Source: Endozoicomonas acroporae (GTDB lineage Bacteria; Pseudomonadota; Gammaproteobacteria; Pseudomonadales; Endozoicomonadaceae). Taken from it: a DNA stretch of 49,115 nucleotides. Positions 24,044 to 34,133 of the stretch are shown here, piece after piece. Numbering within the stretch: position 1 is the stretch's first letter; the number at the start of each line of letters is the position of its first letter. The position numbers and the translations under genes were made by a program. Below the pieces are notes generated by a model. The model was not told the origin of the DNA. It worked only from the letters and a program-made list of their open reading frames with translations, and searched no databases. The stretch covers positions 1-49,115 of the forward strand of contig NZ_PJPV01000008.1 in assembly GCF_002864045.1 (NCBI RefSeq). The letters run 5' to 3'.

Positions 24044-26515
24044 TCAAAAAAGATCTTCCGGTGAAAACTCATGGTCCATCTCGCCAAGAGATGGCAGCCC
24101 TTCATCACTGTATTGTTGCGGGGCGTTTTCCTGGAGGAAAATTTCAAAAATAGCGTTGGGATCTCCGGGCAGGGCAAGCTGTCCGGTTTCTGGTGAAATT
24201 TTCAGGGTGATCATGCCCTCCGGTTGTGCCGGTTTATGTTCCGGTTTGCCCTCCAGGGCGGTGTGCATATAGTCAATCCAGATTGGCAGAGCTGCATTGG
24301 CTCCGTATTCCCAGCGCCCGAGGGTTGAAAAGTCGTCCATACCCACCCACACGGCAGTCAGGACATCCGGGTTAAAGCCAACAAACCAGGCATCTTTACT
24401 GTCATTGGTGGTTCCGGTCTTACCGGCGATATCCTGCCGTTTTAATTCCCGGGCGCGTCTGCCGGTGCCTTTCCAGATGACATCATTCAGGATGTCGTTC
24501 ATGATGTAGTTCACTCGGGGTGACATAACGGATTGGGCGATTACCGGCTGATCGTCGGGTTCAGTGAGCAAAGTGTCTTCCTGAATCAGCATTTCCTCAA
24601 GCTCTGGATCGCTGAAAAGGGGGTTCTCTTCTTCACCCTCCATGGTGTCTTGATTCAGGCTGGCGATACAGCTTTCATTGCAGGCTATTGCTGCGTTGGC
24701 GGCAAAAATAAGTTCGTCATTGGTCTCAATTCGCTGGATAAACCAGGGCTCAATGCGGAAACCGCCATTGGCCAGAACTGCATAGCCAGAAGCCAGTTCC
24801 AGCGGTGTCATGGAAACATTGCCCAGGGAAAGTGACAGATCACGGCTTAAAGACTCTTCCTTGAAACCCAGCTGCTTAAGATAGTTCACGGTTTTGCTGA
24901 TACCCATCTGACGCAGAACACGGATAGAGACCAGGTTTCTGGAGCGATAGAGACCTTCTCGCAGACGCATGGGGCCATTGAACTTCATATTGTCATTATT
25001 GGGCCGCCAGCTATCTTCAAGGTTGGCATCATCAAAGACAATCGGAGCATCATTGACGATGGTTGCCGCAGTCATGCCGTTAGCAATGGCCGCTGCATAA
25101 ACAAAGGGTTTGAATGATGAGCCTGCCTGACGAATGGCCTGCGTGGCGCGGTTATACATGCTGTCATAGAAGTTGTACCCTCCCACCAAAGCCAGAATTG
25201 CACCATTTTCCGGGTGCATGGAAATCAGGGCTGCCTGTGCCTGTGGTTCCTGGGCCAGACGGTAACTGCCATCTTCTGTAAGCCGGACCCAGATCTGGTC
25301 TCCGATTCTCACAACATCCGCAGGTGTTTCAGGTGTACGACCCACGCTGTTTACGGTCAGAAAAGGCTTTGCCCAGCTCAGATTTTCCCAGCTGATTTTA
25401 CCGCTGTTGCCGTCTTTCAGACCAATTTCAACGTCTTCCTCGCCAACCCGGGTGACCATGGCGGGTAACAGAATACCGGGCGATGGAGTTTTATTGATGC
25501 GCTGCTGCCAGCCCTCTTCCGGAATATTATCAAACAGGTTGGTGACCGGGCCCTGATAACCATGGCGTTCGTTGTAGGCCATTAACCCCTGGGCTACCGA
25601 AAGGTTGGCCGCATTCTGCAGCTCGCTGCTGGTGGTGGTGTAGACTTTAAAACCTTCGGTGTAGGCATCCAGACCGTATTGCTCAACCATTTGCTGTCGA
25701 ACCATCTCGGCGATATAAGGCGCTTCAAGTTCGATTTTTGCGCCATGATAGCGGGCAGTAACCGGCTGGCTGACGGCGTCGTTGTATTCTTCATGGGTGA
25801 CGTAGCCAAGATCTTTCATTCTTCCAAGGATCCAGTCTCGTCGGATCAGGGCCCGTTTGGGGTCATTGATCGGGTTATAGCGGGAAGGTGCTTTTGGCAG
25901 ACCGGCAATCATGGCAATCTGGGCCAGATTCAACTCATCGATGGCTTTGCCATAGTAAACCTGTGCTGCGGCCTCGACACCATAAGAGCGGTTTCCCAGG
26001 TAAATTTTATTGAGGTAGAGTTCAAAGATTTCATCCTTGGACAGTTGCTGTTCTATTTGTAAAGCGAGTAGGATTTCATTGAATTTTCGCGAGAATACCC
26101 GCTCGTGGCTCAGGAAGAAGTTCTTGGCCACCTGCATTGTTATGGTGCTGCCACCGGACTGAATGCTGCCGGTGCTGACCAGTTGCACAGCGGCCCTCAT
26201 CAGGCCCATGATGTCAACGCCGGGATGGTAATAAAAACGGTCGTCTTCGGCAGCCATAAAGGCTTTGATCAGGTGTATGGGGGCGTCTTCAAACTGAATG
26301 GGGGACCGGCGTTTTTCGCCGAACTCGGCAATGAGCAGATTATCTTGAGAGTAAACTCGCAGAGGTGTCTGTAATTTGGCGTCCCGCAATGACTCCACAG
26401 AAGGTAGCGAAGGACTGAGGTATAAATAGGCACTGGCACTGACAAGCAGAATTCCACTGGCTACTGTTACTAGTGACCAGAGCAGGAATGTAAGAAGTTT
26501 AACCGACCGTTTCAT
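24044..26515 (-). CDS. mrcA: Penicillin-binding protein 1A (bifunctional)
   Basis: This 823-residue class A PBP polymerises and cross-links peptidoglycan in the inner membrane. An N-terminal membrane anchor (LLTFLLWSLVTVASGILLVS) is followed by the glycosyltransferase domain with the catalytic Glu in MAAEDDRFYYHPGVD, GGSTITMQVAKNFFL and the later ELYLNKIYLG. The transpeptidase domain has SSFK (in RQAGSSFKPFVYAAAI), SRN and GKTGTTNDSKD. The extra OB-like region between them and the length match PBP1A rather than PBP1B. It is divergent from pilM, the standard ponA/mrcA-pilM arrangement of gammaproteobacteria. Confidence 0.95.
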   Translation of the reverse strand: MKRSVKLLTFLLWSLVTVASGILLVSASAYLYLSPSLPSVESLRDAKLQTPLRVYSQDNLLIAEFGEKRRSPIQFEDAPIHLIKAFMAAEDDRFYYHPGVDIMGLMRAAVQLVSTGSIQSGGSTITMQVAKNFFLSHERVFSRKFNEILLALQIEQQLSKDEIFELYLNKIYLGNRSYGVEAAAQVYYGKAIDELNLAQIAMIAGLPKAPSRYNPINDPKRALIRRDWILGRMKDLGYVTHEEYNDAVSQPVTARYHGAKIELEAPYIAEMVRQQMVEQYGLDAYTEGFKVYTTTSSELQNAANLSVAQGLMAYNERHGYQGPVTNLFDNIPEEGWQQRINKTPSPGILLPAMVTRVGEEDVEIGLKDGNSGKISWENLSWAKPFLTVNSVGRTPETPADVVRIGDQIWVRLTEDGSYRLAQEPQAQAALISMHPENGAILALVGGYNFYDSMYNRATQAIRQAGSSFKPFVYAAAIANGMTAATIVNDAPIVFDDANLEDSWRPNNDNMKFNGPMRLREGLYRSRNLVSIRVLRQMGISKTVNYLKQLGFKEESLSRDLSLSLGNVSMTPLELASGYAVLANGGFRIEPWFIQRIETNDELIFAANAAIACNESCIASLNQDTMEGEEENPLFSDPELEEMLIQEDTLLTEPDDQPVIAQSVMSPRVNYIMNDILNDVIWKGTGRRARELKRQDIAGKTGTTNDSKDAWFVGFNPDVLTAVWVGMDDFSTLGRWEYGANAALPIWIDYMHTALEGKPEHKPAQPEGMITLKISPETGQLALPGDPNAIFEIFLQENAPQQYSDEGLPSLGEMDHEFSPEDLF

Positions 26516-27878
<1,363 letters not shown>

Positions 27879-27879
<1 letters not shown>

Positions 27880-28442
27880 TGGCAAGAATTAACCTTTTAC
27901 CCTGGCGTGAAGAACTCAGGAAAGAGCGCAAACAGCATTTCATTGCCCTCTGGGCGATAACTGTGCTGGTTGGTATTGGCCTGGTCTTTATCGGTGATCT
28001 TTATATCAGCAATAACATCAGTCAGCAGCAGAGCCGTAACCAATATCTGCAAAATGAAATTACGCAGCTTAATCAGCGGATCAGTGAAATCAAGGACCTG
28101 AGAACCAAGAAAGAACAACTGCTGGAGAGGATGCAGGTCATTCAAAACCTGCAAGGCAACCGCCCTGTGATTGTTCGCATATTTGACCAGGTCGCACATG
28201 TGGTTCCTGAGGGGGTTTATTTCAAGCAGATAACCCTGGAGGGAGATCGTCTGTCGCTGGTCGGGGTTGCCGAGTCCAATAATCGTATCTCTGCCTTGAT
28301 GAGAAACTTCGATAACTCTGAATGGTTTGCTGAGCCAAATCTGACAGCGGTCAGGAAAGTAGCGGCTAACAGCCAGCGCTGGAATGAGTTTGATCTAACG
28401 GTTAAGCAGATCAACCCCACTCAGGCCAAGGGGGGACTATGA
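27879..28442 (+). CDS. pilN: Type IV pilus assembly protein PilN
   Basis: PilN is an inner-membrane protein of the alignment complex. The 187-residue protein has the conserved cytoplasmic tail MARINLLPWREELRKERK, which docks onto PilM (INLLPWR), one transmembrane helix (LWAITVLVGIGLVFIGDLYI, about 26-45), a periplasmic coiled coil (about 50-90) and a ferredoxin-like domain (GVYFKQITLEGDRLSLVGVA). It overlaps pilO by four bases (ATGA), so translation is coupled. Confidence 0.95.
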
Positions 28443-29050
28443 ACCTTGCAGATTCAATACAAAAGCTGAATGAGCTTGACCTGAATGACATTGATTTCGA
28501 TAACATCGGTTCATGGCCCCTGGGAGCCAGGGTCTTTGTCTGTATTCTGACTCTGGCGTTAGTGCTGGGGCTTGGTTATCAGTTTCACCTGACCAGTTTG
28601 CAGAAGCGGTATGATGCTGCTGCCAGTAAAGAGCAGGATTTACGGGAGCAGTATCGAATCAGGGCGTTCCAGTCGGCAAACCTGCAGGCCTACCGCGAAC
28701 AGATGGCGGAAATGGAAAACTCATTTGGTGCACTGGTGAAACAGCTACCCAGTGATACAGAGGTGCCCGGGCTGCTTGAAGACATTACCTTTACCGGGCG
28801 TGGAGCAGGTCTTCAGATCGAAGAAATAAAACTTCAGGATGAAAATGTCAGCCACTTTTATATAGAGCTGCCAATCAGCATTGGCGTGACCGGCACATAC
28901 CATGATCTGGGTAACTTCGTCAGTGGTGTCGCCAGTCTTTCGCGAATAGTTACCCTGCATGATTTTGAGATTCGCCCGGGCAAGAATGGTCAGTTAACCA
29001 TGAACATCCTTGCAAAAACTTACCGCTACAATGATCAGGGGGGGCTATGA
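28439..29050 (+). CDS. pilO: Type IV pilus assembly protein PilO
   Basis: PilO forms a periplasmic heterodimer with PilN. The 203-residue protein has a short N-terminal cytoplasmic part, one transmembrane helix (VFVCILTLALVLGLGYQFHL, about 32-51), a coiled coil (about 55-100), and a ferredoxin-like domain with LPSDTEVPGLLEDITFTGRG and ITFTGRGAGLQIEEI. It overlaps pilN and pilP by four bases on each side. Confidence 0.95.
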   Translation: MNLADSIQKLNELDLNDIDFDNIGSWPLGARVFVCILTLALVLGLGYQFHLTSLQKRYDAAASKEQDLREQYRIRAFQSANLQAYREQMAEMENSFGALVKQLPSDTEVPGLLEDITFTGRGAGLQIEEIKLQDENVSHFYIELPISIGVTGTYHDLGNFVSGVASLSRIVTLHDFEIRPGKNGQLTMNILAKTYRYNDQGGL

Positions 29051-29583
29051 TGAAGCTGCTTCAACTTGTCTTTGTTGCCGGTGCTGCGCTGATTCTTTCC
29101 GGATGTCTGGATGGTGGCCGTCAGGGGTACCAGGATATTGATGACTATATGGCTGAGATGAGGGCCCGTCCTACGGGTAATATTGAGCCATTGCCCAAGT
29201 TCAGGCCTTATGAGGCGTTTACTTATCAGGCATCTGCCTTGCGCAGTCCTTTTAAGCAACCGGTGAAAATTGAACTGACTACGGAACAGCTCAATAGCAA
29301 CATCAAGCCAGACCCACACCGTGTTAAGCAGTACCTGGAACAGTTTGAACTGGACTCGTTTCGTTTGGTAGGCTCTATCAGTAACGACGAAGGATTCTGG
29401 GGGCTGGTACGTGGCTCTGACGGTGTTCACCGGGTTCGTGTGGGTGATTACATGGGGCGTAACCATGGTCGTATTACTTACCTCGATGACCAGGAGTTGC
29501 GTGTGACCGAGATTGTTCCTGCTGGTCCAAGTTACTGGATTGAGCGACCAAGAGTTCTCCGCGTTAATTTTAATAATCAGTGA
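29047..29583 (+). CDS. pilP: Type IV pilus lipoprotein PilP
   Basis: PilP is an inner-membrane lipoprotein that joins PilNO to the PilQ secretin. The 178-residue protein has a signal peptide ending in the lipobox LSGC (Cys20), a disordered stretch with KFRPYEAFTYQASALRSPF, and the HR-like beta domain SFRLVGSISNDEGFWGLVRG. pilQ does not follow directly; 254 bases intervene, which is unusual for this operon. Confidence 0.95.
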   Translation: MMKLLQLVFVAGAALILSGCLDGGRQGYQDIDDYMAEMRARPTGNIEPLPKFRPYEAFTYQASALRSPFKQPVKIELTTEQLNSNIKPDPHRVKQYLEQFELDSFRLVGSISNDEGFWGLVRGSDGVHRVRVGDYMGRNHGRITYLDDQELRVTEIVPAGPSYWIERPRVLRVNFNNQ

Positions 29584-29735
29584 TTTTATTTCCTTTATTG
29601 TGAATTAATCATCATATTTCCAGCAAGGATGCTGCTGTTACACCCTGAGCGGTTGACAGTGCGCGGCTGGCTGTGTTGAGTTAGTCGACTGTATTCAGGG
29701 ATAGACGGCTTTTTTTATCTGGGGGATGCTTCAGC

Positions 29736-29828
29736 ATGAGCGGGTTTGGTTTTGAGCCATCGTGGCGGAATGGGCTGGATTATTTAACAGTGATGCCGAT
29801 GAAAAAAACAATTCTAATTCTGAAATAG
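29736..29828 (+). CDS. Possible 30-residue leader ORF before pilQ
   Basis: An ATG at 29736 preceded by GGGGGA opens a frame of 30 codons (MSGFGFEPSWRNGLDYLTVM then PMKKTILILK) ending nine bases before the pilQ ATG. It might be a translated leader that couples to pilQ, or a chance frame. No homolog is recognised. Confidence 0.25.
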   Translation: MSGFGFEPSWRNGLDYLTVMPMKKTILILK

Positions 29829-29837
29829 GTAAGTTAG

Positions 29838-31880
29838 ATGAATATTAGTCCCCTGTTGCAGGCCAGGGCTGTCCGAGGGCTTCTGTATACGTTGCTGGCC
29901 ATGTTGCCTATTTCCGCGTGGGGTGTCACCCTGAAAAATATCGATACAGCGGCATTGCCGGGTGAGATGGTTGAGATACGTTTGAGCTTTGATGGCGCGG
30001 CACCGGTTGCTCATGGCTACAGCATTGAGAAGCCTCCCCGGATTTCCATAGACCTGCCTTTTACCCGCAGCGAACTCCCCAAGTACAATGAGATTGGTTT
30101 TAATAATGCCAAGAGTGTGACTGTGCTGGAAGCCGGAGACAGAACCCGCCTGGTTATTAATCTTCAGCAGCCTACCCGCTTCAGCACCCAGGCTGATGGC
30201 AGGACGCTGAGCATTTACCTTGGCGAGAATAACGGCACCACTGAGGTGCAAAGGGAGTTACCTCAGCGGAGTCAGTCATCCTATCAAGTCGCGGAAATGC
30301 GAAGAGGTATTACCGATATTGGTTTTCAGCGAGGTGATGATGGTGAGGGCGAGGTAATCATTGCCCTGTCCGATGCCAGGATTCCGATGGATATGAATGA
30401 GCAAGGGGGGCGTATCCGTCTGGAGTTTCAGGGCAATGTATTGCCACAGAACCTGAGAAATCGCCTGGATGTTATCGACTTTGCTACACCGATCAAGTTT
30501 ATTGATGCCGCTGTTGAGGATGGTAACAGCATTATTACCATAGAGCCCAAGGGAGAGTTTGAGTATCTGGCCTATCAGACAGACAATCTGCTGACTGTCA
30601 GTGTCAAGGCTCCAGACCCTAAAGATCGCAGTAGACGAAAAGCAGGGCTCTCCTATAAAGGTGATAAGCTGTCGTTAAACTTTCAGGATATTGAAGTCCG
30701 GGCGGTGCTACAGTTGATCGCTGATTTTACCGATCTGAACCTGGTGGCATCGGATACGGTTGGAGGTAATGTAACCCTGCGACTGCAAAATGTCCCCTGG
30801 GATCAGGCGCTTGATATTGTGCTTAAGGCTAAAGGGCTCGATAAGCGTTTGGAAGGCAATGTTCTTACTGTGGCTCCGGCAGCGGAAATTGCTGCACGTG
30901 AACGTGAGCAGCTGGAGAACGAAAAACAGATTCGTGAGTTAGCCCCGGTATATACTGATCTGGTTCAGATTAATTACGCCGACGCTGAAGAAATTGCCAC
31001 GGTACTGAAAGGCGCAGAAGGTGCCAGCCTGCTGACAGAGAGGGGCTCGGTTCAGGTGGTGGCAAGAACCAATAGTCTGTTGATCAAGGATACGCAGGCC
31101 AAGCTGGATGAATTAAGAGCTTTGATTGATCAGCTGGATATTCCGATTCGGCAGGTGATGATTGAGGCTCGTATCGTGACACTCAGCTCCAACTTCCAGG
31201 AAGAACTGGGTGTTAAGTGGAGTGGGTCAAAAAATGATGTGCTCAAGGGCGATAACAGGGATCTCTCGATTGGTGGTGGACAGGATGATGATGTATTTAC
31301 TGACCTGAGTGTAACCGGAGGGGCTTCAAGTGCTATTGCTATCGGCTTCTCCACCAATGGTGGCACGATTTTGAACCTTGAGCTGTCTGCGCTGTTGAGT
31401 GATGGCGGCGGTGAAGTCATTTCACAGCCAAAAGTCATTACCGCCGATAAGAAAACGGCGATAATCAAATCAGGTAAAGAAATTCCGTACGAAGAGAAAA
31501 CCTCCAGTGGGGCCACTTCCGTTGCGTTCAAGGATGCGGTGCTGGGGTTGGAAGTGACACCTCAGATTACCCCGGATGGTCGAGTCATTATGGATATCAA
31601 GATCAATAATGACGATACCACTGATCAGGCATCCAATAACGTTCCAATTATTTCCACCAATGAGATTACTACCCAGGTTCTGGTTGAAGATGGTGAAACA
31701 GTCGTTCTTGGTGGTGTCTTTAAGCAGAGTAAAAAACAAGGTGTTATCAAAGTACCAGTCCTGGGCGATATTCCCCTGGTTGGTGGTTTGTTCCGCAATA
31801 AAACAGAGAGTGATGATAAAGAAGAACTTCTGGTCTTTATAACGCCCAGAATTATTACTGAAGGTGTTTCATTGCGTTAA
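29838..31880 (+). CDS. pilQ: Type IV pilus secretin PilQ
   Basis: PilQ forms the outer-membrane pore for the type IV pilus. The 680-residue precursor has a signal peptide (RGLLYTLLAMLPISAWG), two AMIN domains that bind peptidoglycan (about 30-120 and 145-240), an STN/N0 domain (KLSLNFQDIEVRAVLQLIAD, about 270-340), a secretin N domain (about 365-430) and the C-terminal secretin domain with VEDGETVVLGGVFKQ and VPVLGDIPLVGGLFRN, ending ELLVFITPRII. AGGTAAG precedes the ATG. A terminator lies downstream. Confidence 0.96.
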   Translation: MNISPLLQARAVRGLLYTLLAMLPISAWGVTLKNIDTAALPGEMVEIRLSFDGAAPVAHGYSIEKPPRISIDLPFTRSELPKYNEIGFNNAKSVTVLEAGDRTRLVINLQQPTRFSTQADGRTLSIYLGENNGTTEVQRELPQRSQSSYQVAEMRRGITDIGFQRGDDGEGEVIIALSDARIPMDMNEQGGRIRLEFQGNVLPQNLRNRLDVIDFATPIKFIDAAVEDGNSIITIEPKGEFEYLAYQTDNLLTVSVKAPDPKDRSRRKAGLSYKGDKLSLNFQDIEVRAVLQLIADFTDLNLVASDTVGGNVTLRLQNVPWDQALDIVLKAKGLDKRLEGNVLTVAPAAEIAAREREQLENEKQIRELAPVYTDLVQINYADAEEIATVLKGAEGASLLTERGSVQVVARTNSLLIKDTQAKLDELRALIDQLDIPIRQVMIEARIVTLSSNFQEELGVKWSGSKNDVLKGDNRDLSIGGGQDDDVFTDLSVTGGASSAIAIGFSTNGGTILNLELSALLSDGGGEVISQPKVITADKKTAIIKSGKEIPYEEKTSSGATSVAFKDAVLGLEVTPQITPDGRVIMDIKINNDDTTDQASNNVPIISTNEITTQVLVEDGETVVLGGVFKQSKKQGVIKVPVLGDIPLVGGLFRNKTESDDKEELLVFITPRIITEGVSLR

Positions 31881-31913
31881 ACAGTTGGCGCATAGCAGGT
31901 TTTAAAATCTCTG

Positions 31914-31938
31914 ACGGGAGCCCTGGCTCCCGTTTTTT
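31914..31938 (+). terminator. Intrinsic terminator after pilQ
   Basis: ACGGGAG and CTCCCGT pair around CCCTGG and run into TTTTTT. It lies 33 bases after the pilQ stop and separates the pilus operon from aroK. Confidence 0.88.
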
Positions 31939-32006
31939 GTTGTCATCACTGCTTACGATGCGCTACGCTCGCTGCACACAGGCAGGAAGTCAGGCTGGCA
32001 AAGAGC

Positions 32007-32528
32007 ATGCCATTAACAAATATCTATCTTATTGGTCCCATGGGGGCAGGCAAAAGTACCATTGGCAGGATGCTGGCAAAAGAGCTGGCTCGACCCTTTC
32101 TTGACTCGGATCATGTGATTGAAGAACGCAGTGGCGCAGATATTCCCTGGATTTTCGATGTTGAAGGCGAGCTGGGGTTTCGGGACAGGGAAACCCAGGT
32201 CATCGAAGATATTTGCACTCAGAAAGGCGTCGTCATGGCAACCGGTGGGGGAGCTGTTGGCCGATTGGAAAACAGACGACAGTTGAGCACCAATGGGTTT
32301 GTGGTTTATTTGAGTACCCCGGTAGCAATTCAATTGCAGAGAACGGAAAAAGACAAGCGACGACCATTGTTGCAACGGGCAGACCGTGCAGAGGTTCTGA
32401 CCCGGTTGCTGGAAGAGCGTGACCCACTGTATCGGTCGATCGCAGACCTTGTTCTGGATACTGCCACCATGTCACCCCGGCAAGTTATAAAAAAAATCAT
32501 TCAAACGGTTGGTTTGGGAAAACAGTGA
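32007..32528 (+). CDS. aroK: Shikimate kinase AroK
   Basis: AroK phosphorylates shikimate at the 3-hydroxyl in the chorismate pathway. The 173-residue protein has the P-loop GPMGAGKST (10-18), the shikimate-binding [19 protein letters not shown], and the Walker-B-like ATGGGAVGR. The lid RRPLLQ is present. The stop overlaps the first bases of the extended aroB frame, and aroB starts 14 bases after it, so the two are co-transcribed, as in most gammaproteobacteria. Confidence 0.96.
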   Translation: MPLTNIYLIGPMGAGKSTIGRMLAKELARPFLDSDHVIEERSGADIPWIFDVEGELGFRDRETQVIEDICTQKGVVMATGGGAVGRLENRRQLSTNGFVVYLSTPVAIQLQRTEKDKRRPLLQRADRAEVLTRLLEERDPLYRSIADLVLDTATMSPRQVIKKIIQTVGLGKQ

Positions 32529-32542
32529 GGGAGTCATCTACC

Positions 32543-33622
32543 ATGCTGGAACTTAAAGTCGATCTGGGAGATAGAAGCTATCCCATTTTTATCGGCTCCG
32601 ATCTTTTGTCAAACGCTGACTATTTCCAGTCTTACATTAAAGGTCGGCGTGTTGCCATTGTCACCAACGAGACGATCGCCCCTTTCTACCTGGATCTCAT
32701 TAAGCGCACCCTGGCAAATTATGATTTGACGGTCATCACTTTGCCGGATGGTGAGCAGTATAAAAACCTCGAAACACTCAATCTTATTTTCGATCAGCTG
32801 TTGCAGGAACGGCATACCCGCAAAACAACATTACTGGCGTTGGGTGGCGGTGTTATTGGAGATATGACCGGTTTTGCTGCGGCATGCTATCAGCGTGGTG
32901 TGGATTTTATTCAGGTACCAACGACACTGCTCTCCCAGGTTGACTCTTCAGTGGGGGGGAAGACCGGGGTCAACCATGCCCTGGGTAAAAACATGATCGG
33001 TGCATTCTATCAGCCCAATGCCGTCATTATCGATACGCTGACACTGAACACATTACCTGACCGGGAGCTATCAGCAGGACTGGCAGAAGTGATTAAATAT
33101 GGTTTGATTTGCGATAAACCGTTTTATCAGTGGTTGCAGGAAAACATTGGGCGTTTGCTGGATCGTGATCCGGAGGCGCTTTCCTACGCAATCCATCAAT
33201 CCTGTCAGGACAAAGCCAGAGTGGTCGAGACGGATGAGACTGAGTCCAGTATTCGCGCCATTCTCAATCTTGGGCACACCTTTGGTCACGCAATAGAAAC
33301 GCATACCGGTTATGGCTCCTGGCTACACGGTGAAGCGGTGGCTGCAGGTATGGTGATGGCGGCTGATCTTTCCTGCCGGGAAGGCCATATATCCAGAGAA
33401 GACGTCGATGGGCTTATCTATTTGCTTGAACGTGCCAGCCTGCCGGTAATGCCTCCTTCTGGTATCAACCCGGATCGCTTTCTTGAGCTAATGGCAGTGG
33501 ATAAAAAAGCGCTGGATGGCCAATTGCGGCTGGTGCTTCTGGACTCTGTTGGTCATGCTGTGGTGACGGATGGTTTTAGCCATCAACATTTAATAGACTG
33601 CCTTGAGCAGTTCTGTTCCTGA
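32543..33622 (+). CDS. aroB: 3-dehydroquinate synthase AroB
   Basis: AroB converts DAHP to 3-dehydroquinate with NAD and a divalent metal. The 359-residue protein reads [20 protein letters not shown] at its start and contains LPDGEQYKN, the NAD-binding [27 protein letters not shown], and metal ligands in [23 protein letters not shown] and [14 protein letters not shown] at 32543 is the family-like start, with GGGAG ten bases upstream; an in-frame GTG at 32525 overlaps aroK by four bases. A GCTGGAG/CTCCAGC hairpin at 33637-33656 follows. Confidence 0.96.
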   Translation: MLELKVDLGDRSYPIFIGSDLLSNADYFQSYIKGRRVAIVTNETIAPFYLDLIKRTLANYDLTVITLPDGEQYKNLETLNLIFDQLLQERHTRKTTLLALGGGVIGDMTGFAAACYQRGVDFIQVPTTLLSQVDSSVGGKTGVNHALGKNMIGAFYQPNAVIIDTLTLNTLPDRELSAGLAEVIKYGLICDKPFYQWLQENIGRLLDRDPEALSYAIHQSCQDKARVVETDETESSIRAILNLGHTFGHAIETHTGYGSWLHGEAVAAGMVMAADLSCREGHISREDVDGLIYLLERASLPVMPPSGINPDRFLELMAVDKKALDGQLRLVLLDSVGHAVVTDGFSHQHLIDCLEQFCS

Positions 33623-34133
33623 ATACTTTCTCACTGGCTGGAGCGTGCTCTCCAGCTCTCACTATATTAGTCATCACTATTCCTGGTTGTGTGAATTTGC
33701 TGTAAAAAGTTTCGACATATCAATCTATTATTACGGTTTTTACTTGCATTGATGCGGGTCATTTGTGATTGCAGTGACAGCCGTGTAAAATGGCGAGCCG
33801 TTTTGCCTGCCAAGTGGCCATAAGCCAGATTTGGTTTTATGCGCTTAAGCTGCATAATTATGGCGGGAAGTCCTGTTACCAGAGGCAGAAAGCACACGGG
33901 TTACAAAACCGGTTACAAAATAGTTATGGCTCTACAGGGTAGTGTGCCGGTGGTACGCCAAATATGTTTAAACGATGTGTATTCACCTGATTCAGAAAGT
34001 GGAACATGAAGCCTTCCGGATAGGAGTCAACTTCAAGGTGGAAGCGGGCTCCGGGAAAGTCGGGATGACTTTTGGTTAAGGCGAGGCGAGCCAGAAAAAT
34101 AATGGGTTGATGAGATTGGTAGAGAAAGTGCCT
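33623..34133. other. Spacer between aroB and gltB
   Basis: This gap of about 510 bases holds a GCTGGAG/CTCCAGC hairpin (33637-33656) soon after aroB and the gltB promoter region. From 33924 to about 34110 the minus strand has an open, coding-like frame (segments LTKSHPDFPGARFHLEVDSY, then FGVPPAHYPVEP) that continues antisense into gltB. It may be a gene remnant or chance; no family is recognised. Confidence 0.45.
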
